Below are positions 23,845 to 32,791 of a stretch of DNA of 32,791 bases, one piece after another; position 1 is the stretch's first letter, and each line of letters starts with the position of its first letter. A program made the position numbers and the translations under genes. Source of the stretch: an uncultured Rhizobiaceae group bacterium. GTDB lineage: Bacteria > Pseudomonadota > Alphaproteobacteria > Rhizobiales > Rhizobiaceae. The notes beneath the pieces are model-generated. The model did not search any database and was not told where the DNA came from. It was given only the letters and a program-made list of their open reading frames with translations. The DNA is taken from assembly GCA_937944165.1 (NCBI GenBank), contig CALDZF010000206.1:1-32791 (forward strand). The letters run 5' to 3'.

Positions 23845-25077
23845 ATGCGATCCAAATCAACTTCATTGCACCCTAAAAAGAGGAAAGTCTCAAGCTTTTC
23901 TATTGAAGGTCAGGCTTACGAACTGGAATGTCTTGAAAACATTCCGGCAATCGCTGAAATGGAAGAGATCTGGAACACGCTAGAGAAAAAATGCCAGGAA
24001 GACTTCTCATTTTTTCAAAACTACAATTGGTGTTATGAGTATTACAAACAATTTGCAGATGATTTAACTGACAAAGATTGCCCTGTACCGCAGGTTTTTG
24101 TTTTAAAACAAGACAATAACCCTATCATGATTTGGCCAATGATGTTGTTGCAGTCAAGAATAGGTTTAAAGATATTAAGCTCTGCCTCAGAGCCACTTGG
24201 GCAATACTGCAATTTACTTTTCAACCCATCCAAATTTAATTTAGAAGTCGGAAAAGCAACCTTAAAGGCGCTTAAACAAAGTAATAATGCAGACACAATC
24301 TCGTTTAATTTTTACCCAAAAGACAGCATGTTGGAAGCAATACTTTCAAATCAAGGCATCAAAGAAAACTCTAACTTTGTTTCCTCAATTCTTGATATTA
24401 CAAGATTTAAAAATTGGGATGATTATTACAGCACCTTAACAAAATCACAGCGTAAAAACCGCAAAAGGAACAAACGTAAATTAGAAACTGAAGGCAATAT
24501 AAAATACGAGGTCTATGAGGCAGGCTCAAAAGAATACGTTAATCTGATTGAAACCGCTCTTCGCATGAAGATTGCATGGCTGGAAGAAACTGGAAGAAGT
24601 ACAGGTATATTAGGCGACAAGTGTACTTTAAAAATGTTTAAGAACCTAAAACAGACTAAAGCTAATCAAAAAATTGGCGCCTTAGTCCACGCGCTTTATT
24701 TAAACAACAAACCAATCGCCATTGAAATGGGGATGATTAAATCCAGACACTATTATTCGTATCTGGGTGCTATTGATTGGGGTTTAAGACATTTGGGACC
24801 AGGCAAAATTCAAATGGAAATGGCCTTTAAATGGGCATTTGACAATAGAATAGAAAAATTTGATCTATTCCATGATCCATCACCATATAAAGATTCGTGG
24901 ATAAACTGTAAACACCCAGTATTTAGTACAAACATACCGCTTACATATAAAGGTCGAGCCTATGTCTTATTATGGAAAACCCATCTTAGGCCAAAGCTAA
25001 AATCCATTTATCATTTTGCAAGCAATAAAACACGCAATAGGCTAAACAAAGTTCTAAGCTTGGTAAAAAGAGGCTAG
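23845..25077 (+). CDS. GNAT acetyltransferase of the BioF2-like/CelD-FemAB type
   Basis: WDDYYSTLTKSQRKNRKRNKRKLETEGNIKYEVYEAG...IGALVHALYLNNKPIAIEMGMIKSRHYYSYLGAIDWGLRHLGPGKIQMEMAFKWAFDNRIEKFDL, typical Acetyltransf_6 segment. Confidence 0.82.
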   Translation: MRSKSTSLHPKKRKVSSFSIEGQAYELECLENIPAIAEMEEIWNTLEKKCQEDFSFFQNYNWCYEYYKQFADDLTDKDCPVPQVFVLKQDNNPIMIWPMMLLQSRIGLKILSSASEPLGQYCNLLFNPSKFNLEVGKATLKALKQSNNADTISFNFYPKDSMLEAILSNQGIKENSNFVSSILDITRFKNWDDYYSTLTKSQRKNRKRNKRKLETEGNIKYEVYEAGSKEYVNLIETALRMKIAWLEETGRSTGILGDKCTLKMFKNLKQTKANQKIGALVHALYLNNKPIAIEMGMIKSRHYYSYLGAIDWGLRHLGPGKIQMEMAFKWAFDNRIEKFDLFHDPSPYKDSWINCKHPVFSTNIPLTYKGRAYVLLWKTHLRPKLKSIYHFASNKTRNRLNKVLSLVKRG

Positions 25078-25109
25078 GGTCGGAACCCAATTGGGAGTTG
25101 ATATCGGAA

Positions 25110-25880
25110 TTATGAAAATAATTCCTCTCCAAGCATTTTAGCCCCATTCATTAAAAACTCTTTGCATTCAAGTGCTGCCTCTAAAGACATTCTTTGTGTT
25201 GGGGCATGAAAAGCAATTGAAGCGCAATATCTGGACTTTCTATCTTTAACAGGTACGGCAACTGCAATCATGCCATCCATAAATTCCTCATTATCCACCG
25301 CATAACCCTGCTTTGCTACTTGCGTTAATTCTTCCAAAAAATGTGAAGGGTCACTAAAAGTATTTCTTGTCATCGGTTTTAAATCCATGCCGGTAACAAA
25401 TGAACGCCGCAAACTTGATGAAAGGCTTGCCAAAAACGTCTTGCCACTTGCCGTACAATGAAATGGTACGTGAGACCCCACAGGTAATTGGATTCTAAAA
25501 GGCCAATCTGTTTCCACACGATCAAGATACATCATGCCATCTTCTTCAGGCACAACTAAATTAACTGTCTCACGCACTTTATTGGCAATATCCACAAGTA
25601 CTTGTCGCAGGGCAATCTGATTACGAGAATTATATAAAATTCCTGACGCAAGGCCTTTTAATTTAGAAGAAGGTTGAAACCTTTTCCCATTCTTTTCGCG
25701 CATCAAATAGCCTTCTTGCTCCAGCGTTGTGCATAAACGATGAACCGTCTGCTTCGGTAATTTCAATTCTTGATTAATCTCTGTAGGCGTCATAGGCCTA
25801 TCAGAATTCCCAAATACCTCTAAAATTCGAAGCGTCCGCAAATTAGTTGGGATCCTGTTTTCATCACTACTCATTTTCAT
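25110..25880 (-). CDS. IclR family transcriptional regulator
   Basis: N-terminal wHTH RILEVFGNSDRPMTPTEINQELKLPKQTVHRLCTTLEQEGYL and IclR effector domain (SHVPFHCTASGKTFLASL, YAVDNEEFMDGMIAVAVPV). Confidence 0.92.
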   Translation of the reverse strand: MKMSSDENRIPTNLRTLRILEVFGNSDRPMTPTEINQELKLPKQTVHRLCTTLEQEGYLMREKNGKRFQPSSKLKGLASGILYNSRNQIALRQVLVDIANKVRETVNLVVPEEDGMMYLDRVETDWPFRIQLPVGSHVPFHCTASGKTFLASLSSSLRRSFVTGMDLKPMTRNTFSDPSHFLEELTQVAKQGYAVDNEEFMDGMIAVAVPVKDRKSRYCASIAFHAPTQRMSLEAALECKEFLMNGAKMLGEELFS

Positions 25881-25971
25881 TCCCTATACTTGTGGCTAAC
25901 TTAAAACCTGAATACATTTATTGAATTATTCCGCTTGCGATTCATTTCATTTCATGATTTTATTAATTAGC

Positions 25972-25986
25972 GAGACAAAAAGTCTC
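25972..25986. promoter_or_regulatory. Putative operator between divergent IclR and GMC oxidoreductase genes
   Basis: GAGAC-AAAAA-GTCTC, perfect 5-bp arms, 41 bp upstream of the GMC start. Confidence 0.4.
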
Positions 25987-26026
25987 ATTTTTTGAGCTTA
26001 TTGTCTAGTGCTTGGAGAGAATAAAG

Positions 26027-27631
26027 TTGGAATTTGATTTTATAGTAGTTGGAGCCGGTTCAGCCGGATGTCCATTGGCTAATCGTCTGTCAGAGAACGG
26101 ACGCTATAAAGTTGCGCTTGTGGAAGCTGGTGGCAAAGATACAAATCCATGGATACACGTGCCGGTCGGCTACTTCAAGACAATGGGCAATCCAAAAACC
26201 GATTGGTGTTATAAAACAGAATCTGATCCAGGTATCAATGGTCGTGCAATTCCTTGGCCTCGAGGCAAAGTTCTTGGTGGGTCAAGTTCTATTAATGGAC
26301 TTTTATATGTACGTGGCCAGGCCGAAGATTTCGAAGGCTGGCGCCAAATGGGCAATGCCGGCTGGGGGTGGGACGATGTTCTACCTTACTTCAAAAAAGC
26401 AGAAAACTGGGAAGAAGGAAAAGGCGAAGACCGTGGAACAGGTGGTCCGCTCAATGTTTCCCCTACCCGATTGAAGCGTGATATCGTTGACGCGTGGATA
26501 AAATCCGCAGTTGACGCAGGCTACAAAGAAAACGAAGACTATAATAATGGCGACCAGGAAGGTGTTGGCTACTTCCAATTAACTGCGAAAAACGGACAAC
26601 GCTGCTCGTCGGCAGTTGCCTATCTAAAGCCGATCAGAGGTCGTTCAAACCTTGTAATTTTCACCAACTCTCAAGCAGAAAAACTTGTCCTTGATGGTAA
26701 GCGTGTTACGGGTGTTAAAATCCGCAAAGGTGGCCCAAAGGGCGAGCTTGTGGAACTTACAGTAAATAAAGAAGTTGTTCTGGCATCCGGAGCGATTGGC
26801 TCACCGCAACTTCTCATGGTATCGGGCATTGGTCCTAAGGATCAGCTTAAAAACAACGGCATAGAAATTGTTCAAGAGCTTTCAGGCGTGGGCCAAAACT
26901 TACAAGATCATTTGCAGGCGCGCCCTGTTTACAAGGTGAATGTTTCTACCATCAACATTGAAGTTGGTAATTTCATTAAGCAAGGCATGATTGGTCTTCA
27001 ATACATTTTAGCTCGTACTGGCCCAATGACAATGGCAGCCAGTCTTGGAACAGGTTTCCTCAAAACCCGCGAAGATCTTGCAACGCCAGACATTCAGTTC
27101 CACATCCAGCCCTGGAGTGCTGATAGCCCTGCTGAAGGCCCTCACAAATTTTCCGCATTTACATCATCTGTATTGCAAATGCGTCCAGAAAGTGCTGGCC
27201 ATTTGGAACTGACTTCAAACGACATGCGCGAATACCCAAAAATTCATCCAAACTATCTGGCGACCAAGCTTGATTGCGATACGATGGTCGAAGGCTTACG
27301 TATTTCACATAAAATCACTCAACATGGTCCGTTAAAAGATATTATCACTGGTCAGCATAATCCTGATGCAAGTCTGGATTTTGACGATTATGATACAGTG
27401 CTTGATTGGGCAAGAAGTAATTCCACAACAATTTACCATCCTACCGGCACCTGCAAAATGGGTAATGATCCAATGGCAGTCGTTGATGAACGCCTAAAGG
27501 TACGTGGTGTAGAAGGAATACGTGTTGCAGATTGCTCCATTATGCCTATCATCACATCTGGCAATACAAATGCACCCGCTATAATGATTGGTGAAAAATG
27601 TGCAGCCATGATGTTGGAGGACGCAGGATGA
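26027..27631 (+). CDS. GMC family oxidoreductase (choline dehydrogenase-like)
   Basis: FAD motif DFIVVGAGSAGCPLANRLSE; PRGKVLGGSSSINGLLYVRGQAEDFEGW; catalytic region STTIYHPTGTCKMG ... TSGNTNAPAIMIGEK. TTG 26027 with upstream GGAGAG. Confidence 0.93.
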   Translation: MEFDFIVVGAGSAGCPLANRLSENGRYKVALVEAGGKDTNPWIHVPVGYFKTMGNPKTDWCYKTESDPGINGRAIPWPRGKVLGGSSSINGLLYVRGQAEDFEGWRQMGNAGWGWDDVLPYFKKAENWEEGKGEDRGTGGPLNVSPTRLKRDIVDAWIKSAVDAGYKENEDYNNGDQEGVGYFQLTAKNGQRCSSAVAYLKPIRGRSNLVIFTNSQAEKLVLDGKRVTGVKIRKGGPKGELVELTVNKEVVLASGAIGSPQLLMVSGIGPKDQLKNNGIEIVQELSGVGQNLQDHLQARPVYKVNVSTINIEVGNFIKQGMIGLQYILARTGPMTMAASLGTGFLKTREDLATPDIQFHIQPWSADSPAEGPHKFSAFTSSVLQMRPESAGHLELTSNDMREYPKIHPNYLATKLDCDTMVEGLRISHKITQHGPLKDIITGQHNPDASLDFDDYDTVLDWARSNSTTIYHPTGTCKMGNDPMAVVDERLKVRGVEGIRVADCSIMPIITSGNTNAPAIMIGEKCAAMMLEDAG

Positions 27632-27675
27632 CAACTTTAATTATAACTCAAAATAAATCGGAGCACGTTTTCTAA

Positions 27676-28341
27676 ATGTTTGAATTTCTATCCGACGCGG
27701 CCACTTTCGATACAATCCTTGACTACGGCAAGATTATCATTGCCGATATCGTATTATCAGGCGACAACGCTCTTATTATCGGGATGGCTGCCGCTGGACT
27801 GGCTCCAGAATTACGTAAAAAAGCTATTATTTTTGGCATGGTGGTTGCTGCAGTTTTACGCATTCTCTTTGCCCTTGTTGCAACTTACCTGCTTGATATC
27901 CCAGGTCTACTCTTAGTGGGTGGACTACTACTGTTTTATGTATGCTGGGGACTTTATAAAGAGATCAAATCTGGTCATGCAGAAGAAGAAACTGATCCTT
28001 TGGCAATTGCCGAAAATATGGATAAGGAAAACCCTGACAAACCAAAACGCACACTCAAGCAAGCACTCATTGCCATTACCATCGCCGATGTATCCATGTC
28101 ACTCGATAACGTGATAGCAGTTGCAGCGATTGCTGATGGCGATTCTAACAAGTTAATCATAGGCTTAGGCCTTGCAATATTGTTGATGGCCTTTGCTGCG
28201 ACATTAATTATGAAACTTCTTACACGTTACCCATGGATTTCTTGGGCAGGCCTGATAGTGTTGATATATGTATCAGCCGAGATGTTGTATCGAGGTATAT
28301 TTGACCCAGGTAGAGGTATACTTTCTTACTTGGGTTATTGA
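27676..28341 (+). CDS. TerC family integral membrane protein
   Basis: IIIADIVLSGDNALIIGMAAAGL ... ITIADVSMSLDNVIAVAAIADGD, the paired acidic TM motifs of TerC/YjbE-like proteins. Confidence 0.9.
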   Translation: MFEFLSDAATFDTILDYGKIIIADIVLSGDNALIIGMAAAGLAPELRKKAIIFGMVVAAVLRILFALVATYLLDIPGLLLVGGLLLFYVCWGLYKEIKSGHAEEETDPLAIAENMDKENPDKPKRTLKQALIAITIADVSMSLDNVIAVAAIADGDSNKLIIGLGLAILLMAFAATLIMKLLTRYPWISWAGLIVLIYVSAEMLYRGIFDPGRGILSYLGY

Positions 28342-28470
28342 TAAGAATTTGGCAGTTAATTCTGCCAATATAGATTGTGGTGAACCACCATCCCCCCTGC
28401 ACCTTCGGCAGGGAATTTTGATGGCACTACAAATTGTTCGAAGGAGAGGAAGACAAAAGGGAGGAATACC

Positions 28471-29577
28471 ATGTCTATTCTATCTAAAACTACGAAAGTG
28501 CTAGCAGGTTCTGCTGTTGCTCTTTCAATCACTGCTTCTGCTGCATTTGCAGAAACAGTAATCCGCGTCCAGTCAGTGATCTCTGCGAAAGCTGACGAAG
28601 TTGTAATGCTTAAAGCATTCGGCCAAGACGTATCTGACCTAACTGGTGGCGAAATCAAGTTTGAAGTTCTACCAGCTGGTGCAGTTGTCGGCGTTAAAGA
28701 AACTCTTGACGCTGTTGATAAAGGCCTTGTTGAAGGTGGTTTTGCTTGGACTCACTACTGGTCAGGTAAGCACCCTGCTGCAATGCTATTCGGCTCACCA
28801 GTTGCTGGTGCCGGAGTTGGTATCGACAACATTGCGTTCCTATCATGGTTCCAGTTTGGTGGTGGTAAAGAACTTTACGACCAGCTTTGGGACGAAATGG
28901 GTGTAAACGTAAAAGGCTTCATGCTACAGCCAGTGGGTCCAGAAGCCCTTGGTTGGTTCAAAGAGCCGATTACATCAATGGACGACTTCCGTAAATATCG
29001 TTTCCGCACACCTCCAGGTATTCCTGGCCAAACATATAAAGACATTGGCGTTGCTTCTGTTGCTATGGGTGGCGGTGACATTCTTCCAGCTCTTGAAAAA
29101 GGCACAATCGATGCAGCTGAATGGTGCTGCCCGAAGCCTGATTCAGTGTTTGGTTTCCAAAAAGTGCTTAAGCACTACTACCTACAGGGTCTACACCAGG
29201 TTGTTGTGAACGCTGACTTGTACATCAACAAAGATGTCTACAACTCACTAACGCCACTTCAGCAAAAAGCTCTTGAAGTTGCTGCTAATGCATCACTTTC
29301 AAAGTCAATGTCTTACCGCATCTACGAAAACGGTAAAGCTTTGAAAGACTTGACTGAAAACCATGGTGTTATTCTACATGACACGCCTGCTGATTACTTC
29401 CCAGCATACATGAATGCTGCAAAAGCATCACTTGAAAAGAACGCTGCTGAAAACGCATTCTTCGCTAAAGTATGGCAGTCACAAAAAGACTTCGCTGCAA
29501 TCGCAGTTCCTTTCTGGGCTGGTTCACAGGCTTCTAACGCTGCTCTCGGTAAAGCTTTCGCTGACACTGTAAAGTAA
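28471..29577 (+). CDS. dctP: TRAP transporter substrate-binding protein (DctP family)
   Basis: Signal peptide, then VIRVQSVISAKADEVVMLKAFGQDVSDLTGGEIKFEVLPAGAVVGVKETLDAVDKGLVEGGF...FRTPPGIPGQTYKDIGVASVAMGGGDILPALEKGTIDAAEW. Confidence 0.92.
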   Translation: MSILSKTTKVLAGSAVALSITASAAFAETVIRVQSVISAKADEVVMLKAFGQDVSDLTGGEIKFEVLPAGAVVGVKETLDAVDKGLVEGGFAWTHYWSGKHPAAMLFGSPVAGAGVGIDNIAFLSWFQFGGGKELYDQLWDEMGVNVKGFMLQPVGPEALGWFKEPITSMDDFRKYRFRTPPGIPGQTYKDIGVASVAMGGGDILPALEKGTIDAAEWCCPKPDSVFGFQKVLKHYYLQGLHQVVVNADLYINKDVYNSLTPLQQKALEVAANASLSKSMSYRIYENGKALKDLTENHGVILHDTPADYFPAYMNAAKASLEKNAAENAFFAKVWQSQKDFAAIAVPFWAGSQASNAALGKAFADTVK

Positions 29578-29594
29578 GTTAGACTTGCATATTT

Positions 29595-29630
29595 GGCGGG
29601 AGCTCTTAGTTCCCGCCATCTTATCTTTTT
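29595..29630 (+). terminator. Intercistronic hairpin/attenuator between dctP and the TRAP permease gene
   Basis: GGCGGGA-gctcttagt-TCCCGCC followed by ATCTTATCTTTTTT. Confidence 0.6.
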
Positions 29631-29696
29631 TGGAAATGTCACCTGTTTGAGTGACCTTTGGAAAAAAGATAAAATAAGGATTGGGGAGATCCAAAC

Positions 29697-32054
29697 ATGG
29701 CCGAAGAAGTAATTCCGGACGATCTAGATACCACTGATGAATCCATTGCGGAACGCCGCAATGAGAAAGCAGGCTATACACCAGAGGACATGACCTCATG
29801 GCAGCGCCCCATCACAGCAACCATCGACATTATCAACGAATGGGCAGGTAGATTAACGTGTTTACTTCTCATACCGCTTATCTTCTCTATGGTCTTTGAA
29901 GTTGTCTCGCGTAAAGCTTTTGCTGTTTTAACAGATTACGGCCTAAACGAACTGGCTCGTGACTGGGGTTTAGGCCCTACTCTATGGGTCTATGATACAT
30001 CCAGAATGCTGGGCGGCGTCATCTTTATGGCAGCGGCTGCTTATGCTTTGATGCGCGGCGTTCACATTCGTGCAGACTTTATCTATCGTAATTGGACACC
30101 AAAAACGCAAGCAACTGTAGATGCAGCGCTTTATCTACTCTTCTATTTCCCTGCCATGTTGTTCTTCTTCTGGTCAGCATTGGATTACGGACTTGATGCT
30201 TTCGGAAAAAGCATATTTGACCCGGTAGGTTGGGAGCGCGCGTCTGATAGTACTTGGGCTCCAATTCTATGGCCTGCACGTATCTTTATGCCAATCGGTG
30301 CATTCTTGTTACTATTACAAGGCTTGCCAGAACTGTTTAGATGTTTCCATCAAATGGGGCCAGTACGTGAAGCAAAGTTTGTTCGTCTGCTAATTCCATA
30401 TATTATTATTTTAGGAATAATCTTTACTGCTGTTTTCTTCCCTAAAACCCTTCCACTGTTTGAGTGGCTCGGACTAACTGGCAAAGCAGCTTTCTCGAAA
30501 GAAATCATCGGTCTGTTCATGTTAGCAGCAATGCTCTTTGTGATTTTCATTGGCTTCCCAATTTCATTCACATTGATCTTTCTTGCTTTCACATTCGGTG
30601 CTTGGGGATCAGGGAGTGCACTAACTTTCTTCCTGCAAACACTACAAACCAATTCGACCATGTTGGACGACCAATTGGTTGCGGTTCCATTGTTCATTTT
30701 GATGGGCATCGTGATGGAACAAGCAGGACTTATGGAACGTTTATTTAATGCAGTTCAAATGATGATGTCGAAAACACGCGGCGCTCTTTATATCGCTGTT
30801 CTATTCGTATCAACCATCTTTGCTGCTGCTACAGGTATTGTGGGCGCATCTGTTACCATACTTGGTATCATGGCTGCAAAAACCATGAACAAGTCTGGTT
30901 ATAATGTTCGCATGGCGGCTGGTACGATCACTGCGGGCGGCACGTTGGGTATTTTGATCCCACCATCAATTATGTTGATTGTTATGGGGCCTGTTCTGGA
31001 AATTCCGGTAACAGATCTCTTCCGTGCAGCGATTATTCCAGGTGTGCTTCTTGCATCCCTTTACATCATCTATGCAGTAGGTCGTTGTATGATTAATCCG
31101 TCGCTGGGTCCAATCCTTCCACCAGATGAGCAACCAGAAACATCGCCATATTATTTTATGGAAGTTGTCTTGGTGATGAGTTCATTGGTTGTTTTCGTAT
31201 GGTTGATAACAATCGGTGCTGCGACAGGCTTTGGTCTTTTCCCACTTGATGGTCTGCTTGTTCCAATCCTTTGGCTTGGCGTCATGTTTGGCGTCTACAA
31301 ATGGGCAAGAGCAACACGACCAGGAGGCTTCTACTTCTCAGATCTTTGGTATGAATTCTTCATGGGATTAGTACCACCAACTGTGCTGATTGCATTTGCT
31401 TTGGGTTCGATCCTGGCTGGTTGGGCAACGCCAGCAGAAGCAGCAGCCTGTGGTGCCTTCGGCGCGATTGTTCTCTCCCTTGGTTATGGACGTTTCAGCT
31501 TCAAGGGCTTTTATGGCGCGTTAATCAAAACACTGGAAATTTCAGTATTGATTATGTTCCTTGTGGCAGCATCAAATTTCTTTGGTGCTGTGTTCTCAAA
31601 CCTTGGTACGCCGAAATTCTTAACCGAAGTTCTGCTTTCACTAGACCTTTCAGTAGGCGCAATGCTCATCCTGGTTATGGCATTGGTCTTCTTGCTGGGC
31701 TGGCCTCTGGAGTGGGTACCAATCGTTTTGATTATCGTTCCAATCCTTGTGCCACTATTGGTTCAGTTAAATGTAAACCTTACCTGGTTCGCAATCCTTG
31801 TGGCGGTAAACCTTCAAACCGCTTGGCTAAGTCCGCCAGTGGCGCTCTCGGCTTACTTCTTGAAAGGCGTTGTTCCGGAATGGGATCTAAAAGACATTTA
31901 CTTCGGCATGATGCAATTTATGGTCATCCAAGTAATTGGCCTTATGTTGATCTTCATATTCCCAGGCTTCGCGCTTTGGCTACCAGACTTCTTGTCCAGT
32001 GCCGGATCTCCAGGCTTCTTAAGCTACGAAGGTTTCCCTTCTCCAGCGCAATAA
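29697..32054 (+). CDS. Fused TRAP transporter permease (DctQ-DctM)
   Basis: 785 aa: N-terminal DctQ-like 4-TM region (YDTSRMLGGVIFMAAAAYALMRGVHIRADFIYR) followed by DctM (VPLFILMGIVMEQAGLMERLFNAV...ATGIVGASVTILGIMAAKTMNKSGYNVRMAAGTITAGGTLGILIPPSIMLIV). Confidence 0.92.
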   Translation: MAEEVIPDDLDTTDESIAERRNEKAGYTPEDMTSWQRPITATIDIINEWAGRLTCLLLIPLIFSMVFEVVSRKAFAVLTDYGLNELARDWGLGPTLWVYDTSRMLGGVIFMAAAAYALMRGVHIRADFIYRNWTPKTQATVDAALYLLFYFPAMLFFFWSALDYGLDAFGKSIFDPVGWERASDSTWAPILWPARIFMPIGAFLLLLQGLPELFRCFHQMGPVREAKFVRLLIPYIIILGIIFTAVFFPKTLPLFEWLGLTGKAAFSKEIIGLFMLAAMLFVIFIGFPISFTLIFLAFTFGAWGSGSALTFFLQTLQTNSTMLDDQLVAVPLFILMGIVMEQAGLMERLFNAVQMMMSKTRGALYIAVLFVSTIFAAATGIVGASVTILGIMAAKTMNKSGYNVRMAAGTITAGGTLGILIPPSIMLIVMGPVLEIPVTDLFRAAIIPGVLLASLYIIYAVGRCMINPSLGPILPPDEQPETSPYYFMEVVLVMSSLVVFVWLITIGAATGFGLFPLDGLLVPILWLGVMFGVYKWARATRPGGFYFSDLWYEFFMGLVPPTVLIAFALGSILAGWATPAEAAACGAFGAIVLSLGYGRFSFKGFYGALIKTLEISVLIMFLVAASNFFGAVFSNLGTPKFLTEVLLSLDLSVGAMLILVMALVFLLGWPLEWVPIVLIIVPILVPLLVQLNVNLTWFAILVAVNLQTAWLSPPVALSAYFLKGVVPEWDLKDIYFGMMQFMVIQVIGLMLIFIFPGFALWLPDFLSSAGSPGFLSYEGFPSPAQ

Positions 32055-32073
32055 GATGAAGTAAAAAAGTTCT

Positions 32074-32126
32074 CCTCCCTTGCAGTCACGTTTGAAAAAG
32101 CGTAGCTGCGAGGGAGGGTTTTTATT
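32074..32126 (+). terminator. Rho-independent terminator after the TRAP permease gene
   Basis: CCTCCCTTGCAG ... CTGCGAGGGAGG (12-bp stem, one G-T wobble) followed by GTTTTTATTTT. Confidence 0.75.
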
Positions 32127-32143
32127 TTGTATTGAGGAAAACC

Positions 32144-32791
32144 ATGAGCGATCAATTTTCACTTGAGGGCAAAACAGCACTTATCACGGGCGGCGGCTCC
32201 GGCATCGGAAAAGCCATTGCCCACGCCTATTCAGACCAAGGTGCCAGTGTCATTTTGGTTGGAAGACGCGAAGCTCTGCTAGAAGATGCACTTGGTGACC
32301 GTGATGGTTTTACCATCGCAACAGACTTGATGGCAGAGGATGCAAGCCAAACCATCTTCAACGCTTGCAATACATTAAACGCCCTACCCGATATCATCGT
32401 CAGTGCAGCAGGCCTCAACCCTCGCAAACATGCTGATGATGTTGATCCTGAAACATGGAATAAAACAATTCACTTAAACCTCTCAGTGCCATTCTTCTTG
32501 GCGCAAGCTTTTGTACCTGACATGAAAAAGAACAACTGGGGTCGCATCATCAACATCGCTTCGCTCCAATCATCACGTGCCTTTTTAAACGGCATCGCCT
32601 ATGGCGCATCCAAAGGTGGCGTCACGCAACTAACCCGCGCCATGGCAGAAGCTTGGTCAAAAGACGGCATTACTGCAAACGCCATTGCGCCGGGTTTCTT
32701 TCCTACCGAACTCACCGCCGCAGTCTTTGAAGATGAAAAAATGTCAGCACATCATGCAAGCATGACGTGCGCGGGCCGCAATGGCGAACTT
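32144..32791 (+). CDS. Short-chain dehydrogenase/reductase (C-terminus cut off by window end)
   Basis: MSDQFSLEGKTALITGGGSGIGKAIAHAYSDQGASVILVGRR...IINIASLQSSRAFLNGIAYGASKGGVTQLTRAMAEAW...APGFFPTE: TGGGSGIG and YxxxK motifs. Open to window end. Confidence 0.93.
   Translation, partial: MSDQFSLEGKTALITGGGSGIGKAIAHAYSDQGASVILVGRREALLEDALGDRDGFTIATDLMAEDASQTIFNACNTLNALPDIIVSAAGLNPRKHADDVDPETWNKTIHLNLSVPFFLAQAFVPDMKKNNWGRIINIASLQSSRAFLNGIAYGASKGGVTQLTRAMAEAWSKDGITANAIAPGFFPTELTAAVFEDEKMSAHHASMTCAGRNGEL

Noticed and set aside
28395-28413. Hairpin CCCTGC-accttcg-GCAGGG upstream of dctP considered as TerC terminator or riboswitch
   Set aside because: Short 6-bp stem with only a weak T-run (AATTTTG) after it and no further conserved-looking structure; not enough to call.
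31421-32059. 212-aa plus-strand ORF overlapping the TRAP permease 3' half
   Set aside because: Out-of-frame reading of the DctM coding region; the DctM frame has clear TM and family motifs.
1-32791. CRISPR arrays, tRNA/rRNA genes, insertion sequences, phage or toxin-antitoxin modules
   Set aside because: No regularly spaced repeats, no transposase/integrase motifs and no RNA gene signatures were noticed on reading; not tested computationally.

Overview
Alphaproteobacterial-type chromosomal window with dense, compact operons. The main feature is a minus-strand periplasmic formate dehydrogenase (FDH) region of about 11 kb (7971-18990). It encodes a TorD-family chaperone, a small Tat protein (FdhX-like), FDH alpha, beta and gamma subunits, a WD40-cytochrome c fusion, a previously untracked 43-aa membrane ORF, an HtrA-like PDZ protease, a very small DUF6494-like protein, a biotin/lipoate-ligase-like protein, DUF6505/DUF6352-like proteins and a small membrane protein. 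Next to it lie a divergent polyferredoxin with HdrA-like features (5916-7961) with DUF3305/DUF3306 proteins, and a TupBCA tungstate ABC transporter (2079-4311) preceded by a c-type cytochrome. This arrangement suggests a tungsten- or molybdenum-dependent FDH supply, maturation and electron-transfer island whose accessory genes are mostly uncharacterised. Left flank: a GlcD-like FAD oxidase fragment (minus strand) divergent from a GntR/FCD regulator, with a 27-bp palindromic operator between them. Right flank: TspO, CoxG-like, flavin reductase, TauE/SafE, MFS, GFA and a FemAB/CelD-like acetyltransferase, then an IclR regulator divergent from GMC oxidoreductase - TerC - TRAP (DctP, fused DctQM) - SDR (truncated at the window end). 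No CRISPR array, rRNA, tRNA or transposase was seen. All family calls come from reading motifs, without database searches.
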